From: CAYVVT01 sp964454335
Lineage (GTDB): Bacteria > Fidelibacterota > UBA8477 > JABMPR01
Length of the DNA stretch: 64,000 bases
Assembly (NCBI GenBank): GCA_964454335.1
Contig: CAYVVT010000014.1
Span: forward strand, 1 to 64,000
Direction: 5' to 3'
Shown: positions 35,329-44,078 of the stretch, piece by piece
Layout: each line of letters opens with the position of its first letter
Numbering within the stretch: position 1 is the stretch's first letter
Made by a program: the position numbers and the translations under genes
The notes under the pieces: model-generated
Told to the model about the DNA's origin: nothing
Seen by the model: only the letters and a program-made list of their open reading frames with translations
The model's database searches: none

Positions 35329-36075
35329 ATGCCCCCTCCCACCGAGAACTGCATCTGGATGGAGGCAGGGGTGCTGGAGTACCAGCTGTGCCCCCTCCAT
35401 TACAACTGTGACAACTGCGAGATCCACAGGAAGCTCACTGCCCACCTGAGCAGCGCTGAAGAACATCCGGACAAACCAGCAGCATACATCCCCCTGGGGA
35501 TCCCCGATGATCCTCAAGGATCTTTCGAAGCCGGATACCAGTACCTGCCGTGTTATCTCTGGTTGAAGCATATCGCCAAGGATCGAGTGCAGGTTGGCCT
35601 ACACCCCTTCATGTGGCAGTTCCTGCCTCCCCTGGAAAAGACCCTGTTAGCCAGGGAGGGCCGTCACATCCAACCAGGTGCCTGCATGTTCTGGTTACAT
35701 TTCCAGGGTGGCATGATCTGCTGCCGATCACCCATCGAAGGAGCAGTGCTTGCACGGAACGAAGGTCTGGACGGTGCGATCCTGAATCCCCTGGCCCTGC
35801 AGTACGGGTCGGCCTATGAGAACTGGTTATTGACTTTGCAGACAGCGGATCTTGACCCTGAGAGATTGCAGGTCATGAGTCGAATAGAGACCCTGGAGAG
35901 GGTTCAACGTCATCGCAGGCTGTTGGTTCGGCTGGCTCGATCCCCGGAGTATAACCGCGCAATATCAGAGATAGCTGACCCCCATGGCTCGGTGCTGAAA
36001 AAATTAATAACCCCTAAACTCCAGTTCGCAAAATTGTTGAAAAAATTAACAGATCAGGTTGCATTTGTGTGTTAG
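35329..36075 (+). CDS. Third GcvH-like protein with an N-terminal CPLHYNCDNC motif
   Basis: A 248-residue soluble protein. The start carries a cysteine motif CPLHYNCDNC (about residues 21-30) that could hold zinc or a cluster. The middle has a weak GcvH-like pattern: YLWLKHIAKDRVQVGLHPFM, then IQPGACMFWLHFQGGMICCRSPIEGAVL. The lipoyl position is Gly again. The C-terminal 70 residues are helical and basic. AAGGAG lies 6 bases before the ATG. It is the last gene before the sigma-54 promoter of the sensor kinase. Function is unknown; homology to GcvH is judged by eye. Confidence 0.6.
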   Translation: MPPPTENCIWMEAGVLEYQLCPLHYNCDNCEIHRKLTAHLSSAEEHPDKPAAYIPLGIPDDPQGSFEAGYQYLPCYLWLKHIAKDRVQVGLHPFMWQFLPPLEKTLLAREGRHIQPGACMFWLHFQGGMICCRSPIEGAVLARNEGLDGAILNPLALQYGSAYENWLLTLQTADLDPERLQVMSRIETLERVQRHRRLLVRLARSPEYNRAISEIADPHGSVLKKLITPKLQFAKLLKKLTDQVAFVC

Positions 36076-36076
36076 A

Positions 36077-36092
36077 TGGCAATAATTTTGCT
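36077..36092 (+). promoter_or_regulatory. Sigma-54 promoter before the sensor kinase gene
   Basis: TGGCA at 36077-36081 and TTGCT at 36088-36092, with GG and GC exactly 10 bases apart, match the -24/-12 consensus of sigma-54 promoters. The expected transcription start is about 36103, 24 bp before the kinase ATG. The operon encodes a sigma-54 activator, so self-activation is likely. Confidence 0.65.
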
Positions 36093-36126
36093 TTATAAAG
36101 CAATGGTCCATGCGAAGAAATAGGGA

Positions 36127-37770
36127 ATGAACATTCGGCTACCTGTATCATTTAGACCTTCAACGCTGTATGGCAGGATCGTGCTGGTCCTGCTGAGTGT
36201 TTCGCTGATCTTTTTCAGTCTGGTGGCAGGGCTCCTCTATTTTATCACAACCCAATACATGCAGGATATCATAAGCAAGTGCGGAAGTAGAGTGATCACA
36301 GTCGTCGAAACCGGCCTGCATCACAGCATGATCGCTGAGGATCATACCCTCATCCACGAGGAGATCGCCGTCCTGGGAGCAATGCCCGGTCTGAATGGGA
36401 TCCACCTGTACGATCAGAATGGGTTCAAACGCTATAGCAGCAGCCCCGCTATCAGTCCCGTGGATGACAAGGTGAACAGCGGACCCTGCAAGCGATGCCA
36501 TCCCACGGACACACCCACCAGAATGGAAGCGCAGCACACCTGCATATACATCGACAAGAGCGGTGAGGCCCGCCAGTTGACCTTACTGGCCCCGGTTTTG
36601 AACGAACCAACGTGCAGCGACGCCAGCTGCCATGTCCATCCCGAATCACAGACCATGCTGGGTATCCTGGAGGTACAACTTTCCCTGGCTGATCTGGACA
36701 TGGCCACCAGAAGAACATTGATGGATTACGGTTTGATCGTCATTGCCGTCATGCTGATAACCACCATCTATGTCCTGTACTTCAGCAAATACCGGATCGC
36801 GGGACCACTCCGAAAGATCATCACCGCCAGCAGAGAGGTGAGTAAGGGAGATCTCGATCTGCGTCTGGATCTCGAGAGTTCCGGTCTCACTGATATCCAG
36901 CAGGTGGAACGGACCTTCAATGAGATGCTGGATACCATCAAAAGCCGCGACAAAGAACTGCGCAGATGGTCACGGGACCTTGAGCAGAAGGTCAGGGAGC
37001 GTACGGAGGATCTTCAGCGCACTCACCAGGAGCTCTATCACATCGAGCGGATGGCTTCCCTGGGCAAACTCTCCAGTTCAGTGGTACATGAGATCAATAA
37101 TCCTCTGTCAGGTGTCGTTACCTATACAAAACTCGTAGCACGCCTGCTGCAGAAACTGGACCTGCCTGAGGATCGTACCGAGACCCTGCAAAAGCATCTC
37201 AGCATGATCGAATCTGAGACCAAACGGTGCGGCAACATCGTGAAGGGTCTTCTGGGCTTTTCCAGGGAGGGCCGGGGCAACCGCGAGATGGTACACCTGG
37301 ATCCTGTTCTGCGGGAAGTTGAACAGCTCATGGACCACTCCTTCCACATGGCCGACGTGGTCCTGGAGACGGAGTTCTCCGCAACAGAGGATAAGCTGTC
37401 GGCGAACCCCGGCCAGATCAAGCAGGCCTGCATGGCAGTCCTGCTGAATGCCCTCGAGGCTGTAGAGCCCCACGAAGGCCTGGTGCTGTTCCGATCATTC
37501 AATACGGCGGACGGAGCCTACTGTATCCAGATCAGGGACAACGGCGCGGGGATCGATCCTGAAGACCAGGAACATATATTCGAACCATTTTTCTCCACGA
37601 AGAAGGAGACCAGCGGGATCGGTCTTGGATTGGCTGTTACTTACGGGATCGTGAAACGTCACGATGGTGAGATCAGTGTGGGGTGCATCCCTGGCAAGGC
37701 GACGACATTTACAATTAAACTCCCTGTGAATGCTCAGAAGGAGGGGGAAGAAGATGACACCAGCACCTGA
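36127..37770 (+). CDS. Sensor histidine kinase with periplasmic c-type heme motifs
   Basis: A 547-residue membrane kinase. The first helix is at about residues 17-40 and the second at 199-218. The periplasmic domain between them carries a heme motif CKRCH at 121-125 and a CX4CH motif CSDASCH at 163-169. Then come a HAMP domain, a coiled coil, HisKA with the phospho-His in VVHEINNPLSG near 316, and a HATPase with DNGAGI and GIGLGLAVTYG. Two c-type hemes would make it a redox or small-ligand sensor, such as for oxygen or nitric oxide; which one is not evident. The response regulator gene overlaps its 3' end by 17 bp. A sigma-54 promoter lies just upstream. Confidence 0.85.
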   Translation: MNIRLPVSFRPSTLYGRIVLVLLSVSLIFFSLVAGLLYFITTQYMQDIISKCGSRVITVVETGLHHSMIAEDHTLIHEEIAVLGAMPGLNGIHLYDQNGFKRYSSSPAISPVDDKVNSGPCKRCHPTDTPTRMEAQHTCIYIDKSGEARQLTLLAPVLNEPTCSDASCHVHPESQTMLGILEVQLSLADLDMATRRTLMDYGLIVIAVMLITTIYVLYFSKYRIAGPLRKIITASREVSKGDLDLRLDLESSGLTDIQQVERTFNEMLDTIKSRDKELRRWSRDLEQKVRERTEDLQRTHQELYHIERMASLGKLSSSVVHEINNPLSGVVTYTKLVARLLQKLDLPEDRTETLQKHLSMIESETKRCGNIVKGLLGFSREGRGNREMVHLDPVLREVEQLMDHSFHMADVVLETEFSATEDKLSANPGQIKQACMAVLLNALEAVEPHEGLVLFRSFNTADGAYCIQIRDNGAGIDPEDQEHIFEPFFSTKKETSGIGLGLAVTYGIVKRHDGEISVGCIPGKATTFTIKLPVNAQKEGEEDDTST

Positions 37771-39106
37771 AGATCTGTCCATCCTGGTCGTTGATGATGA
37801 ACTGGCCGTTCGCGACTCGCTGCAGAACTGGTTCATGGAGGACGGATATATTGTGGCCACCGCTGAGGATTCAAAGAGCGCTCTGGCCCAGATCAAGGAG
37901 CAACATTTCCACATCATCCTGATAGACATCAAGATGCCGGGTATGGACGGCCTGGAACTTCACCGGCGCATCCGTCAGATCCACGCGGATGCCATTGTGA
38001 TCATCATGACAGCCTTTGCTTCCGTCGATTCTGCCGTTGAGGCTCTCAAGGATGGAGCCTACGACTACGTGTGCAAACCATTCGATCCTGATGCCCTTTC
38101 ACATATGATCCGCAATGCGGCCCGCCAGCTTGAACTGCAGGAAGAGAATATCAGCCTCAAGGAACGTATCAAGAACCTTGATAATATCGACGATATCATC
38201 GGTACCAGTGAACCAATGCTGCAGGTTCTCGAGAAGGTCCGAGTGGTGGCGGGGACTGAATCAACCGTGATCATCAGCGGCGAAAGTGGTACGGGCAAAG
38301 AATTGATCGCCAAGGCGATCCATATGAATTCAGCACGTCGATTCTTCCCCATGGTGACGGTTCATTGTGGTGCCGTTCCGGAGAATCTCCTGGAAAGTGA
38401 ACTTTTCGGACATGAACGTGGTGCTTTTACAGGGGCCCAATACGCCAGAAAAGGAAAATTTGAGATGGCCGATGGGGCTACGATCTTCTTGGATGAGATC
38501 GCAACTATCAGCGCCAAGATGCAGGTGGAATTGCTGCGGATCTTGGAAACAAAGACCTTCACCCGTGTGGGTGGAAACCGCGAAATACGATCTGACTTCC
38601 GTATTATCTGCGCCACCAACCGGGATCTGAAGGAGATGGTGGACAAGGGTGAGTTCAGAGAGGACCTGTACTATCGTCTGAATGTGTTCGATATAAACAT
38701 CCCACCCTTAAGGGAAAGGACTGATGACATCGAACCCCTTGCACATTATTTCATCGAGAAGTATGCGCAACAGATGAATCGGCCCACCAGCAAGATCGGC
38801 CGTGGTGCAATGAATGCACTGAACCAGTATACCTTCCCCGGGAATGTTCGCGAGTTGGAGAATATGATCGAGCGAGCCATCGTGGTGGGTGAAGGTGATA
38901 CGATCCGGGCAAAGAACCTGCCCCTCCGGATCGACAGCACTGCCCCGGGAGTGGAATCCATCCAGGACCTGGAGAAGATCCATATCCTGAAGATCCTGGA
39001 GAAGTATCACTGGAATGTCTCCAGGACTGCCAGGGCCCTGGAGATCGACAGAGTGACCCTGTACAACAAGATGAAGAAGTACGCCATCCAGAAGCCCGGT
39101 GCCTGA
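37754..39106 (+). CDS. Sigma-54-dependent response regulator (NtrC family)
   Basis: A 450-residue activator. The receiver domain covers about residues 1-120 with the phosphoacceptor in LIDIKMPGMDG. The AAA+ domain has GESGTGKE (Walker A), GAFTGA (sigma-54 contact) and DEIATISAKMQ (Walker B). A Fis-type helix-turn-helix lies at the end (ILKILEKYHWNVSRTARALEIDRVTLYNKMKKY). It is the cognate partner of the heme sensor kinase, whose gene it overlaps. Its likely targets are the sigma-54-type sites at 36077 and 31710. The ATG at 37754 follows a purine-rich GGAGGGGG; an earlier in-frame start at 37730 is possible. Confidence 0.9.
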   Translation: MTPAPEDLSILVVDDELAVRDSLQNWFMEDGYIVATAEDSKSALAQIKEQHFHIILIDIKMPGMDGLELHRRIRQIHADAIVIIMTAFASVDSAVEALKDGAYDYVCKPFDPDALSHMIRNAARQLELQEENISLKERIKNLDNIDDIIGTSEPMLQVLEKVRVVAGTESTVIISGESGTGKELIAKAIHMNSARRFFPMVTVHCGAVPENLLESELFGHERGAFTGAQYARKGKFEMADGATIFLDEIATISAKMQVELLRILETKTFTRVGGNREIRSDFRIICATNRDLKEMVDKGEFREDLYYRLNVFDINIPPLRERTDDIEPLAHYFIEKYAQQMNRPTSKIGRGAMNALNQYTFPGNVRELENMIERAIVVGEGDTIRAKNLPLRIDSTAPGVESIQDLEKIHILKILEKYHWNVSRTARALEIDRVTLYNKMKKYAIQKPGA

Positions 39107-39172
39107 TCCCAGCGAATGATCTGAAGGTAATGCTTCAATGCTATTCCCTGCATCACAGTCACCCGGAATATC

Positions 39173-39742
39173 ATGATGCCTGTGGCATCCACTGAGATCG
39201 TCCTGGTCTCCCTCCAGTTCGATCACGACCTGCTCATGGAGGAAATGCATCATGCCATCCAGGGGGAAACAGGTATCAGGACCCGTATTGATGAATGCCA
39301 TCATGATATCGCCCCCTTCTATGATGCCGGCCGTTCCCAGTACAATGCCGATCTGCTGCTGAAACATCTGGATGATTATTATCCCCGGGATGAAACCCGG
39401 GTGGTTGGAATAACAGGCGTCGATCTATTTACGCCGATCCTGTCATTCCTGTTCGGGCAGGCATACCTTGGCGGGAAATCCGCCATCGTTTCCGGATTCA
39501 GATTGAAGAATGAACGGTATGGGCTACCGCCAGATGAAGAATTATTTCAGCAGAGGCTGCTCAAGGGAGTCATGCATGAACTGGGTCATTCATTCGGCTT
39601 GAAACATTGTGTGAACCCGGATTGCGTCATGGTAGCCTCCACCTACGTAGAGGATGTGGACCACAAGAACAGTCACTACTGCAGTCGTTGTCGCGCCACA
39701 CTGGTAGATCTAGATTGCATTCCCGGGCATGGTCGAGAATAG
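39173..39742 (+). CDS. Archaemetzincin-family zinc metalloprotease
   Basis: A 189-residue protein of the archaemetzincin family. The zinc site HELGHSFGLKHC is at about residues 135-146 with Glu as base, followed by CVM and CSRC that bind a second zinc. These are the family's diagnostic cysteines. The N-terminal half has FDHDLLMEEMHHAIQ and VVGITGVDLFTPILSFLFGQA. No signal peptide is seen, so it is cytosolic. The family is found in archaea, vertebrates and scattered bacteria, and its natural substrates are not well known. It follows the response regulator after 66 bp but shares no obvious role with it. Confidence 0.85.
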   Translation: MMPVASTEIVLVSLQFDHDLLMEEMHHAIQGETGIRTRIDECHHDIAPFYDAGRSQYNADLLLKHLDDYYPRDETRVVGITGVDLFTPILSFLFGQAYLGGKSAIVSGFRLKNERYGLPPDEELFQQRLLKGVMHELGHSFGLKHCVNPDCVMVASTYVEDVDHKNSHYCSRCRATLVDLDCIPGHGRE

Positions 39743-39761
39743 ACCAGCGAACAGGCCTGGC

Positions 39762-40142
39762 TCAGCCACTTAGATATTTATCCAGGATCTCCTTGAGTTG
39801 ATCAAATTGGTATGGTTTTGAGATATATTCATTGAAACCGACGCGCTTGAAATCATTCAGATGATCTTTGGCGAAAGCAGTGATGGCGACTGCTGGTATC
39901 TCCGCAAAGCGTGGTAACTGCTTCAGTTGCTCACAGAGCGTAATGCCATCGATCCCCGGTCCCAGAGCAATATCCAGCAACAGGATATCAAGATTCTGAT
40001 CCTCCACCATCGCCAGTGCACTCTCCCCACTCTCCGCAGCCACAAATTCCATGTCCAATCTCTTCAGCATGAAGGTGAGGTACTGCCGGGAGGCGAAATC
40101 GTCCTCTACTACCAGAGCTTTCACTATGCTGTACTTGTTCAC
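39762..40142 (-). CDS. Stand-alone response-regulator receiver protein
   Basis: A 126-residue receiver: ALVVEDDFASRQYL, the phosphoacceptor in LLLDIALGPG near residue 54, IPAVAITAFA and ISKPYQFD. No output domain is present. The GTG at 40142 is chosen because AGGAGG lies 8 bases upstream of it; an ATG at 40160 in the same frame has a weaker site. It is close in sequence to the receivers at 29030 and 40472. Its stop is 19 bp from the archaemetzincin stop on the other strand. Confidence 0.75.
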   Translation of the reverse strand: MNKYSIVKALVVEDDFASRQYLTFMLKRLDMEFVAAESGESALAMVEDQNLDILLLDIALGPGIDGITLCEQLKQLPRFAEIPAVAITAFAKDHLNDFKRVGFNEYISKPYQFDQLKEILDKYLSG

Positions 40143-40471
40143 CGATAATCCCTCCTGCATCTTCCCGGTGTGAGAGACGATGACAGAAACTGTTTCCGTT
40201 GTGAATAATTTAATCCCCGGGATGCGGTTTTGACAGGGAATGCAAATTAACGTGACCCGTAGAGAATTGAGACAAAAAGTGGTGCCTGGTCCTGGTTTTC
40301 AGGATCAAACCCTTCGCTACTGTTGTGATCTGTAACACTTATCAGACTGCTTATTGATCAAAATATATGGGGCCGGAAATCTCAATTCCGACCATGGAAG
40401 GTGAGCCAGCCTGTTTGGTGTATTCGATTGAGATGAGTGGTTGGGATAATTCCCAGGGAACGAATTCTTGC
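40143..40471. other. Intergenic region between two receiver genes
   Basis: 329 bp. No coding frame with family support, RNA gene or clear promoter was found. It must carry the promoter of the 40142 gene. Confidence 0.35.
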
Positions 40472-40840
40472 TCAGTACTGCTTCGTGTATTTCTCGATGG
40501 TCTGTTTCAGATCCGACAGGGAATAGGGTTTTTCAAGAAGATCACTGAATCCTTCGTCACCCATTTCCTTTATGGCATTACGGGGAAACGCAGTAACGGC
40601 TATTGCGGGAGTTTTGGCGTATTTTGCGTTTTGCTTAAGATGCTTGCACAGGTCAGCACCATTCATCCCGGGTCCCAGGGCGATGTCGATGAGCATGAGA
40701 TCAACGCTCTGGCCCTGGATCAGATCCTGGGCTTCTTCACTGTTATTGGCCGCCAGGGCACTTACATCCAGCTGCCGCAGAAGTTCCAACAGATACTGGC
40801 GACAGGCCATGTTGTCTTCGACAACTAATGATCTGATCAT
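40472..40840 (-). CDS. Stand-alone response-regulator receiver protein
   Basis: A 122-residue CheY-like protein: SLVVEDNMACRQYLLELL, the phosphoacceptor in LMLIDIALGPG, IAVTAFP and LEKPYSL. It is a close paralogue of the receiver at 39762 and more distant from that at 29030. No output domain and no adjacent kinase are present, so it may work in a phosphorelay or through protein binding. A weak AAGGA lies well upstream of the ATG. Confidence 0.8.
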   Translation of the reverse strand: MIRSLVVEDNMACRQYLLELLRQLDVSALAANNSEEAQDLIQGQSVDLMLIDIALGPGMNGADLCKHLKQNAKYAKTPAIAVTAFPRNAIKEMGDEGFSDLLEKPYSLSDLKQTIEKYTKQY

Positions 40841-41058
40841 GAACTAGCGATCCATGTCCTTAATATAAAACCAAGCCGATGTCTCAAATTAATATGGGTT
40901 ATATTAACAAACCAAATTGCGAACGCAAGGTTTTCGATCCCCTGTTCTCCCCCATCTCTGAATTCCTGCACCAGCAGCCCACTCCAGCTCAGCTTAATGG
41001 TCTTGTGAACAACCGTAAACCGCTTTGTTCAGACAAGGGGCAGGCGGACCGGGGGGAA

Positions 41059-41160
41059 TAGCATCTTGAACACAGAATGTAGAATCCCGCCAATGGCGGG
41101 GGATCAAGGAACACCGAATTAAGAAGAAAGCTGGACGATGGACTCAGGTGTTCTGAGATT
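41059..41160. repeat. Dispersed intergenic repeat, copy 1
   Basis: Shares TGAACACAGAAT, CGAATTAAGAAGAAA, GACGATGGACT and GGTGTTCTGA with a second copy at 45502-45573. This copy has about 30 extra bases including the hairpin at 41086. GAACACC at 41109-41115 and GGTGTTC at 41147-41153 are inverted. Confidence 0.6.
41086..41100 (-). terminator. Hairpin after the S41 peptidase gene
   Basis: CCCGCC and GGCGGG form a perfect 6-bp stem with loop AAT (ATT on the minus strand), about 70 bp past the stop of the S41 lipoprotein gene. The following bases on the minus strand are only weakly T-rich, so it is a tentative terminator. Confidence 0.35.
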
Positions 41161-41170
41161 GGGCACCTGG

Positions 41171-43024
41171 CTAATCTTCCAGCTTAACCAATTCAGTATA
41201 AGAATGTATACCTGGTCGCTGGTAATAGGAGTCCATGGAACCGTCCTGAGTGATCTCATAGGTGATCGTCTGCTTCCAGTCTGCTGCCTCGAGAACCAGC
41301 TTCCCATTCCTGAACGCCCCTTTAAACCGCTCCCAGCCCGGTTCATTGATGCCCCATTGATAAGCCACACCCCAGGCGTAGATGGCATCCACCTCATGGC
41401 GGCTCCTGATGTTCTCAACCACCAGCAGATGATCAAGAATGCCATCGCTCACGCCAAACCATTTCCCGGAATACCTGGCCAATGAAGCTGGTATTGCTTC
41501 TGAGGGCGGGACTACCTGTGTGTCATGGGGTAAGACAGCGGAGATCTCAAGCGTTTCCAGCATTTCCCCATAGCTGTTCCTGTATCTGAATTGATACCCT
41601 TGAGGATCACTTAACCAGCTCAATACCTCCCCGACAGGGTCGTTGGTATCCAGCCAGTAATCTGGAAGATATCCCACACACTCCTCCAGTCCCGGAATGA
41701 AGATGAGTTGACGCGGAAGTATGAGGATCAGTTTTGAATGGGGCAGGAAATAATCACAGGTGCTTGAAAATTGAGCTGATCCACCCGTGTTCTCACCGAT
41801 GGTGATCTGATCTGGAACGGATCGAGACGATCCAACCATATTCTCACCGGCAGACAGCACTCTTCTATTTGTCAGAAGGATCAATTTGCCCCTGTATTCA
41901 CCCAGTATTTTTCGTTTATCAGTTCGACTGAAATCCCAACTTTTATGAGGAGTTCGCTTATAATCCACAGCCTTTCTGCTGTATCTGGCAACCAAATCGC
42001 GTAGAGCCGGAGAAACATCGGGTTCGTCATCCAGATCATATGCGGCATAATATGCGGTAATGGCGGGAGATGTAAGCTCAGCCCAATGGGTCTCCCACTG
42101 GACGCTCCCATTCAGATTCCTGATAAATGTCTGTGGAAAAACAGAGGAGCCGCCTCCATTATTGAACAGATTGACGATGATGGTTTCCTCATCTCTCAGT
42201 ATCTTCCCCGCTTCCATGAATTCCTGCATCTGGGGATAGAGGGCATCAGCAAAACTGGTGATCCTCAACACCGAGATTTTATTGAGACGGTCGATATAGA
42301 ACGGTTTGGGATCATCAAAGCGGGCGAACATCAACCGGCTTTTGTGCAGTGGGATCGCGATCTCTTGAAGATCAAATTCAAATTTATGTGAATTCACCGT
42401 TCCAAAGGAAAAGACACCGATGAAATAATGTTTTTTATCGGGAGGAGAGAGTGTCTGGAACAGATAGGATTCCTTGTCCTCCTGGGTGAACAGTGCACCC
42501 GCTTCTATTTTCTCGTTCTTCGAATCAATGACCCGGTAGAGACCTTGATCTGTCTGCTCAACCAGGATATCACTGAAGAAAACCGATTTGTGTCTGTATG
42601 CCTGGTGATATCCAGAGCCAATGAAGGAAATATGACCATCGTAAAACTGGTCCAATATTCTGGCGACTTCATTTTCGAAATCTGTTGTCCTGACATACTC
42701 TGTATTGGAGACAAAAGCTTTCAGGTGCTCGAAGTAGCTCTGGAAATTTACACCTTTATATTGCCAATACTCAAAACCGGAATACGACGTACTGATCAAG
42801 TATTCCAGCATCTCAATATCTTCAAGCGCTTCGACTGTCGAAAGCGAATCGGGGATTTGATGCTTCATACCCCTATGGAATGGAAAGATCTCTCGATAGC
42901 TTGTTGGTGAGGATGACTGACTGATGAAATTGCTGAATTCATCCGGGATATTTTGTTGAGGATTTTCAACACTGCATGTGCTCAAGACGATCAAACACAT
43001 CAAAATTGTACAGTTAGATCTCAT
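41171..43024 (-). CDS. S41-family (tail-specific) peptidase lipoprotein
   Basis: A 617-residue lipoprotein. The signal MRSNCTILMCLIVLSTC ends in a lipobox-like LSTC. The middle carries the S41 peptidase core: NLFNNGGGSSVFPQTF, then LILLTNRRVLSAGENMVGSSR with the catalytic Ser in VLSAGE, and GENTGGSAQFSST. About residues 520-617 form an extra beta-rich domain seen in other S41 lipoproteins. It is probably anchored in the periplasm or outer membrane and cleaves unfolded or C-terminal peptide ends. It stands alone; neighbours give no substrate. Confidence 0.75.
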   Translation of the reverse strand: MRSNCTILMCLIVLSTCSVENPQQNIPDEFSNFISQSSSPTSYREIFPFHRGMKHQIPDSLSTVEALEDIEMLEYLISTSYSGFEYWQYKGVNFQSYFEHLKAFVSNTEYVRTTDFENEVARILDQFYDGHISFIGSGYHQAYRHKSVFFSDILVEQTDQGLYRVIDSKNEKIEAGALFTQEDKESYLFQTLSPPDKKHYFIGVFSFGTVNSHKFEFDLQEIAIPLHKSRLMFARFDDPKPFYIDRLNKISVLRITSFADALYPQMQEFMEAGKILRDEETIIVNLFNNGGGSSVFPQTFIRNLNGSVQWETHWAELTSPAITAYYAAYDLDDEPDVSPALRDLVARYSRKAVDYKRTPHKSWDFSRTDKRKILGEYRGKLILLTNRRVLSAGENMVGSSRSVPDQITIGENTGGSAQFSSTCDYFLPHSKLILILPRQLIFIPGLEECVGYLPDYWLDTNDPVGEVLSWLSDPQGYQFRYRNSYGEMLETLEISAVLPHDTQVVPPSEAIPASLARYSGKWFGVSDGILDHLLVVENIRSRHEVDAIYAWGVAYQWGINEPGWERFKGAFRNGKLVLEAADWKQTITYEITQDGSMDSYYQRPGIHSYTELVKLED

Positions 43025-43238
43025 GAAAGCCCCGGACCAATGTTTCTGGATAAGAATTTTGGCTGAAAATATGCCATATCAGGAATTATGAAAGACGGAT
43101 TGATAGTCGCTGCTGCTGGCTCTGTTTTATTCCAGTGCCTCTCAGCCAGATGACGGGTAAGGCAGGAGAGCCTGGCCGATAATCTCTGACAATAAACAGC
43201 TATTTGTTCCCGAGATGCTCTGACTTCCTACACTGAGC

Positions 43239-43961
43239 TTAGTGCGTCCCTACCGCACCCTTGATGAGATTCTCAAAATAGACCGGTACCTTCGTTGTGA
43301 AGGTCATCTCTTCTTTTGAATGGGGATGAACAATCGTCAGGGTGGCTGCATGCAGGGCCAGACGCCTGATACCATCGTCCTTTTTGCCATACTTCTTATC
43401 GCCGGCTACGGGAAATCCCCGATCAGCAAGGTGGACGCGGATCTGATGCTTTCTGCCTGTCAGCAGTTCAATTTCCAGAAGACTGTATTTGATGGATTCT
43501 TTCAATACCCTGTATCCGGTACGGGCCAGCTTTCCTTTTTTCGAGTCCATCACAGAATACACTTTATGTGCGATGTTCTCTGCGAGATAGGAGCTAAGCT
43601 CCCCCTCCTTCTCCGGTAGAAATCCATGTACCAGGGCATAGTACTTTTTGTGGAACTCCGGCCACTTTGCCTGTAGAAAGCGTTTGGCCTTGGGATCCTT
43701 GGCAAAGACGATGATCCCCGATGTATCCTTATCCAGACGATGCACAATAAATACCCGGTTCCTGGATTTTGGATTTCCTTTGCGCACATAATCGGTCAAG
43801 CGATAGTAGGCCGTATGACTTCTGACTTTATCACTACTTACCGTCAACAGACCGCTAGCTTTATCCACAACCAGGATATCCCGGTCTTCATGTATGATCC
43901 TGAGTCCTCTCGGCTGATGTCTTTTTGAGGTCTTTTTAAAGTGTTCTTGAGGTTCACGCAT
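43239..43961 (-). CDS. RluA-family RNA pseudouridine synthase
   Basis: A 240-residue pseudouridine synthase: LVVDKASGLLTV near residue 30, the catalytic motif HRLDKDTSGIIVFAKD near 78-93 with the active Asp, and GRKHQIRVHLADRGFPVAGDKKYG near 165-190. The N-terminal S4 domain of RluC/RluD is missing, which suits shorter family members. It isomerises uridines in rRNA or tRNA; the site cannot be told from sequence. No clear ribosome-binding site precedes the start. Confidence 0.85.
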   Translation of the reverse strand: MREPQEHFKKTSKRHQPRGLRIIHEDRDILVVDKASGLLTVSSDKVRSHTAYYRLTDYVRKGNPKSRNRVFIVHRLDKDTSGIIVFAKDPKAKRFLQAKWPEFHKKYYALVHGFLPEKEGELSSYLAENIAHKVYSVMDSKKGKLARTGYRVLKESIKYSLLEIELLTGRKHQIRVHLADRGFPVAGDKKYGKKDDGIRRLALHAATLTIVHPHSKEEMTFTTKVPVYFENLIKGAVGTH

Positions 43962-44078
43962 AGTGTATACGGCGGGTTTTAGGACGTATGTCCTTTACTC
44001 GTGTTTCGACTTCTGACCTCGGGCTCATGTGGTTCTCCATTCGAAGTGAAAAGGCAGCCCAAAGTCTCTCTTGAAAAC

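Noticed and set aside
40879..41061. 60-codon plus-strand frame between two genes
   Set aside because: No ribosome site, no motif, and it runs into the repeat copy at 41059.
43025..43238. Possible structured RNA or riboswitch before the S41 gene
   Set aside because: Some short complementary runs exist but no known riboswitch core could be matched.
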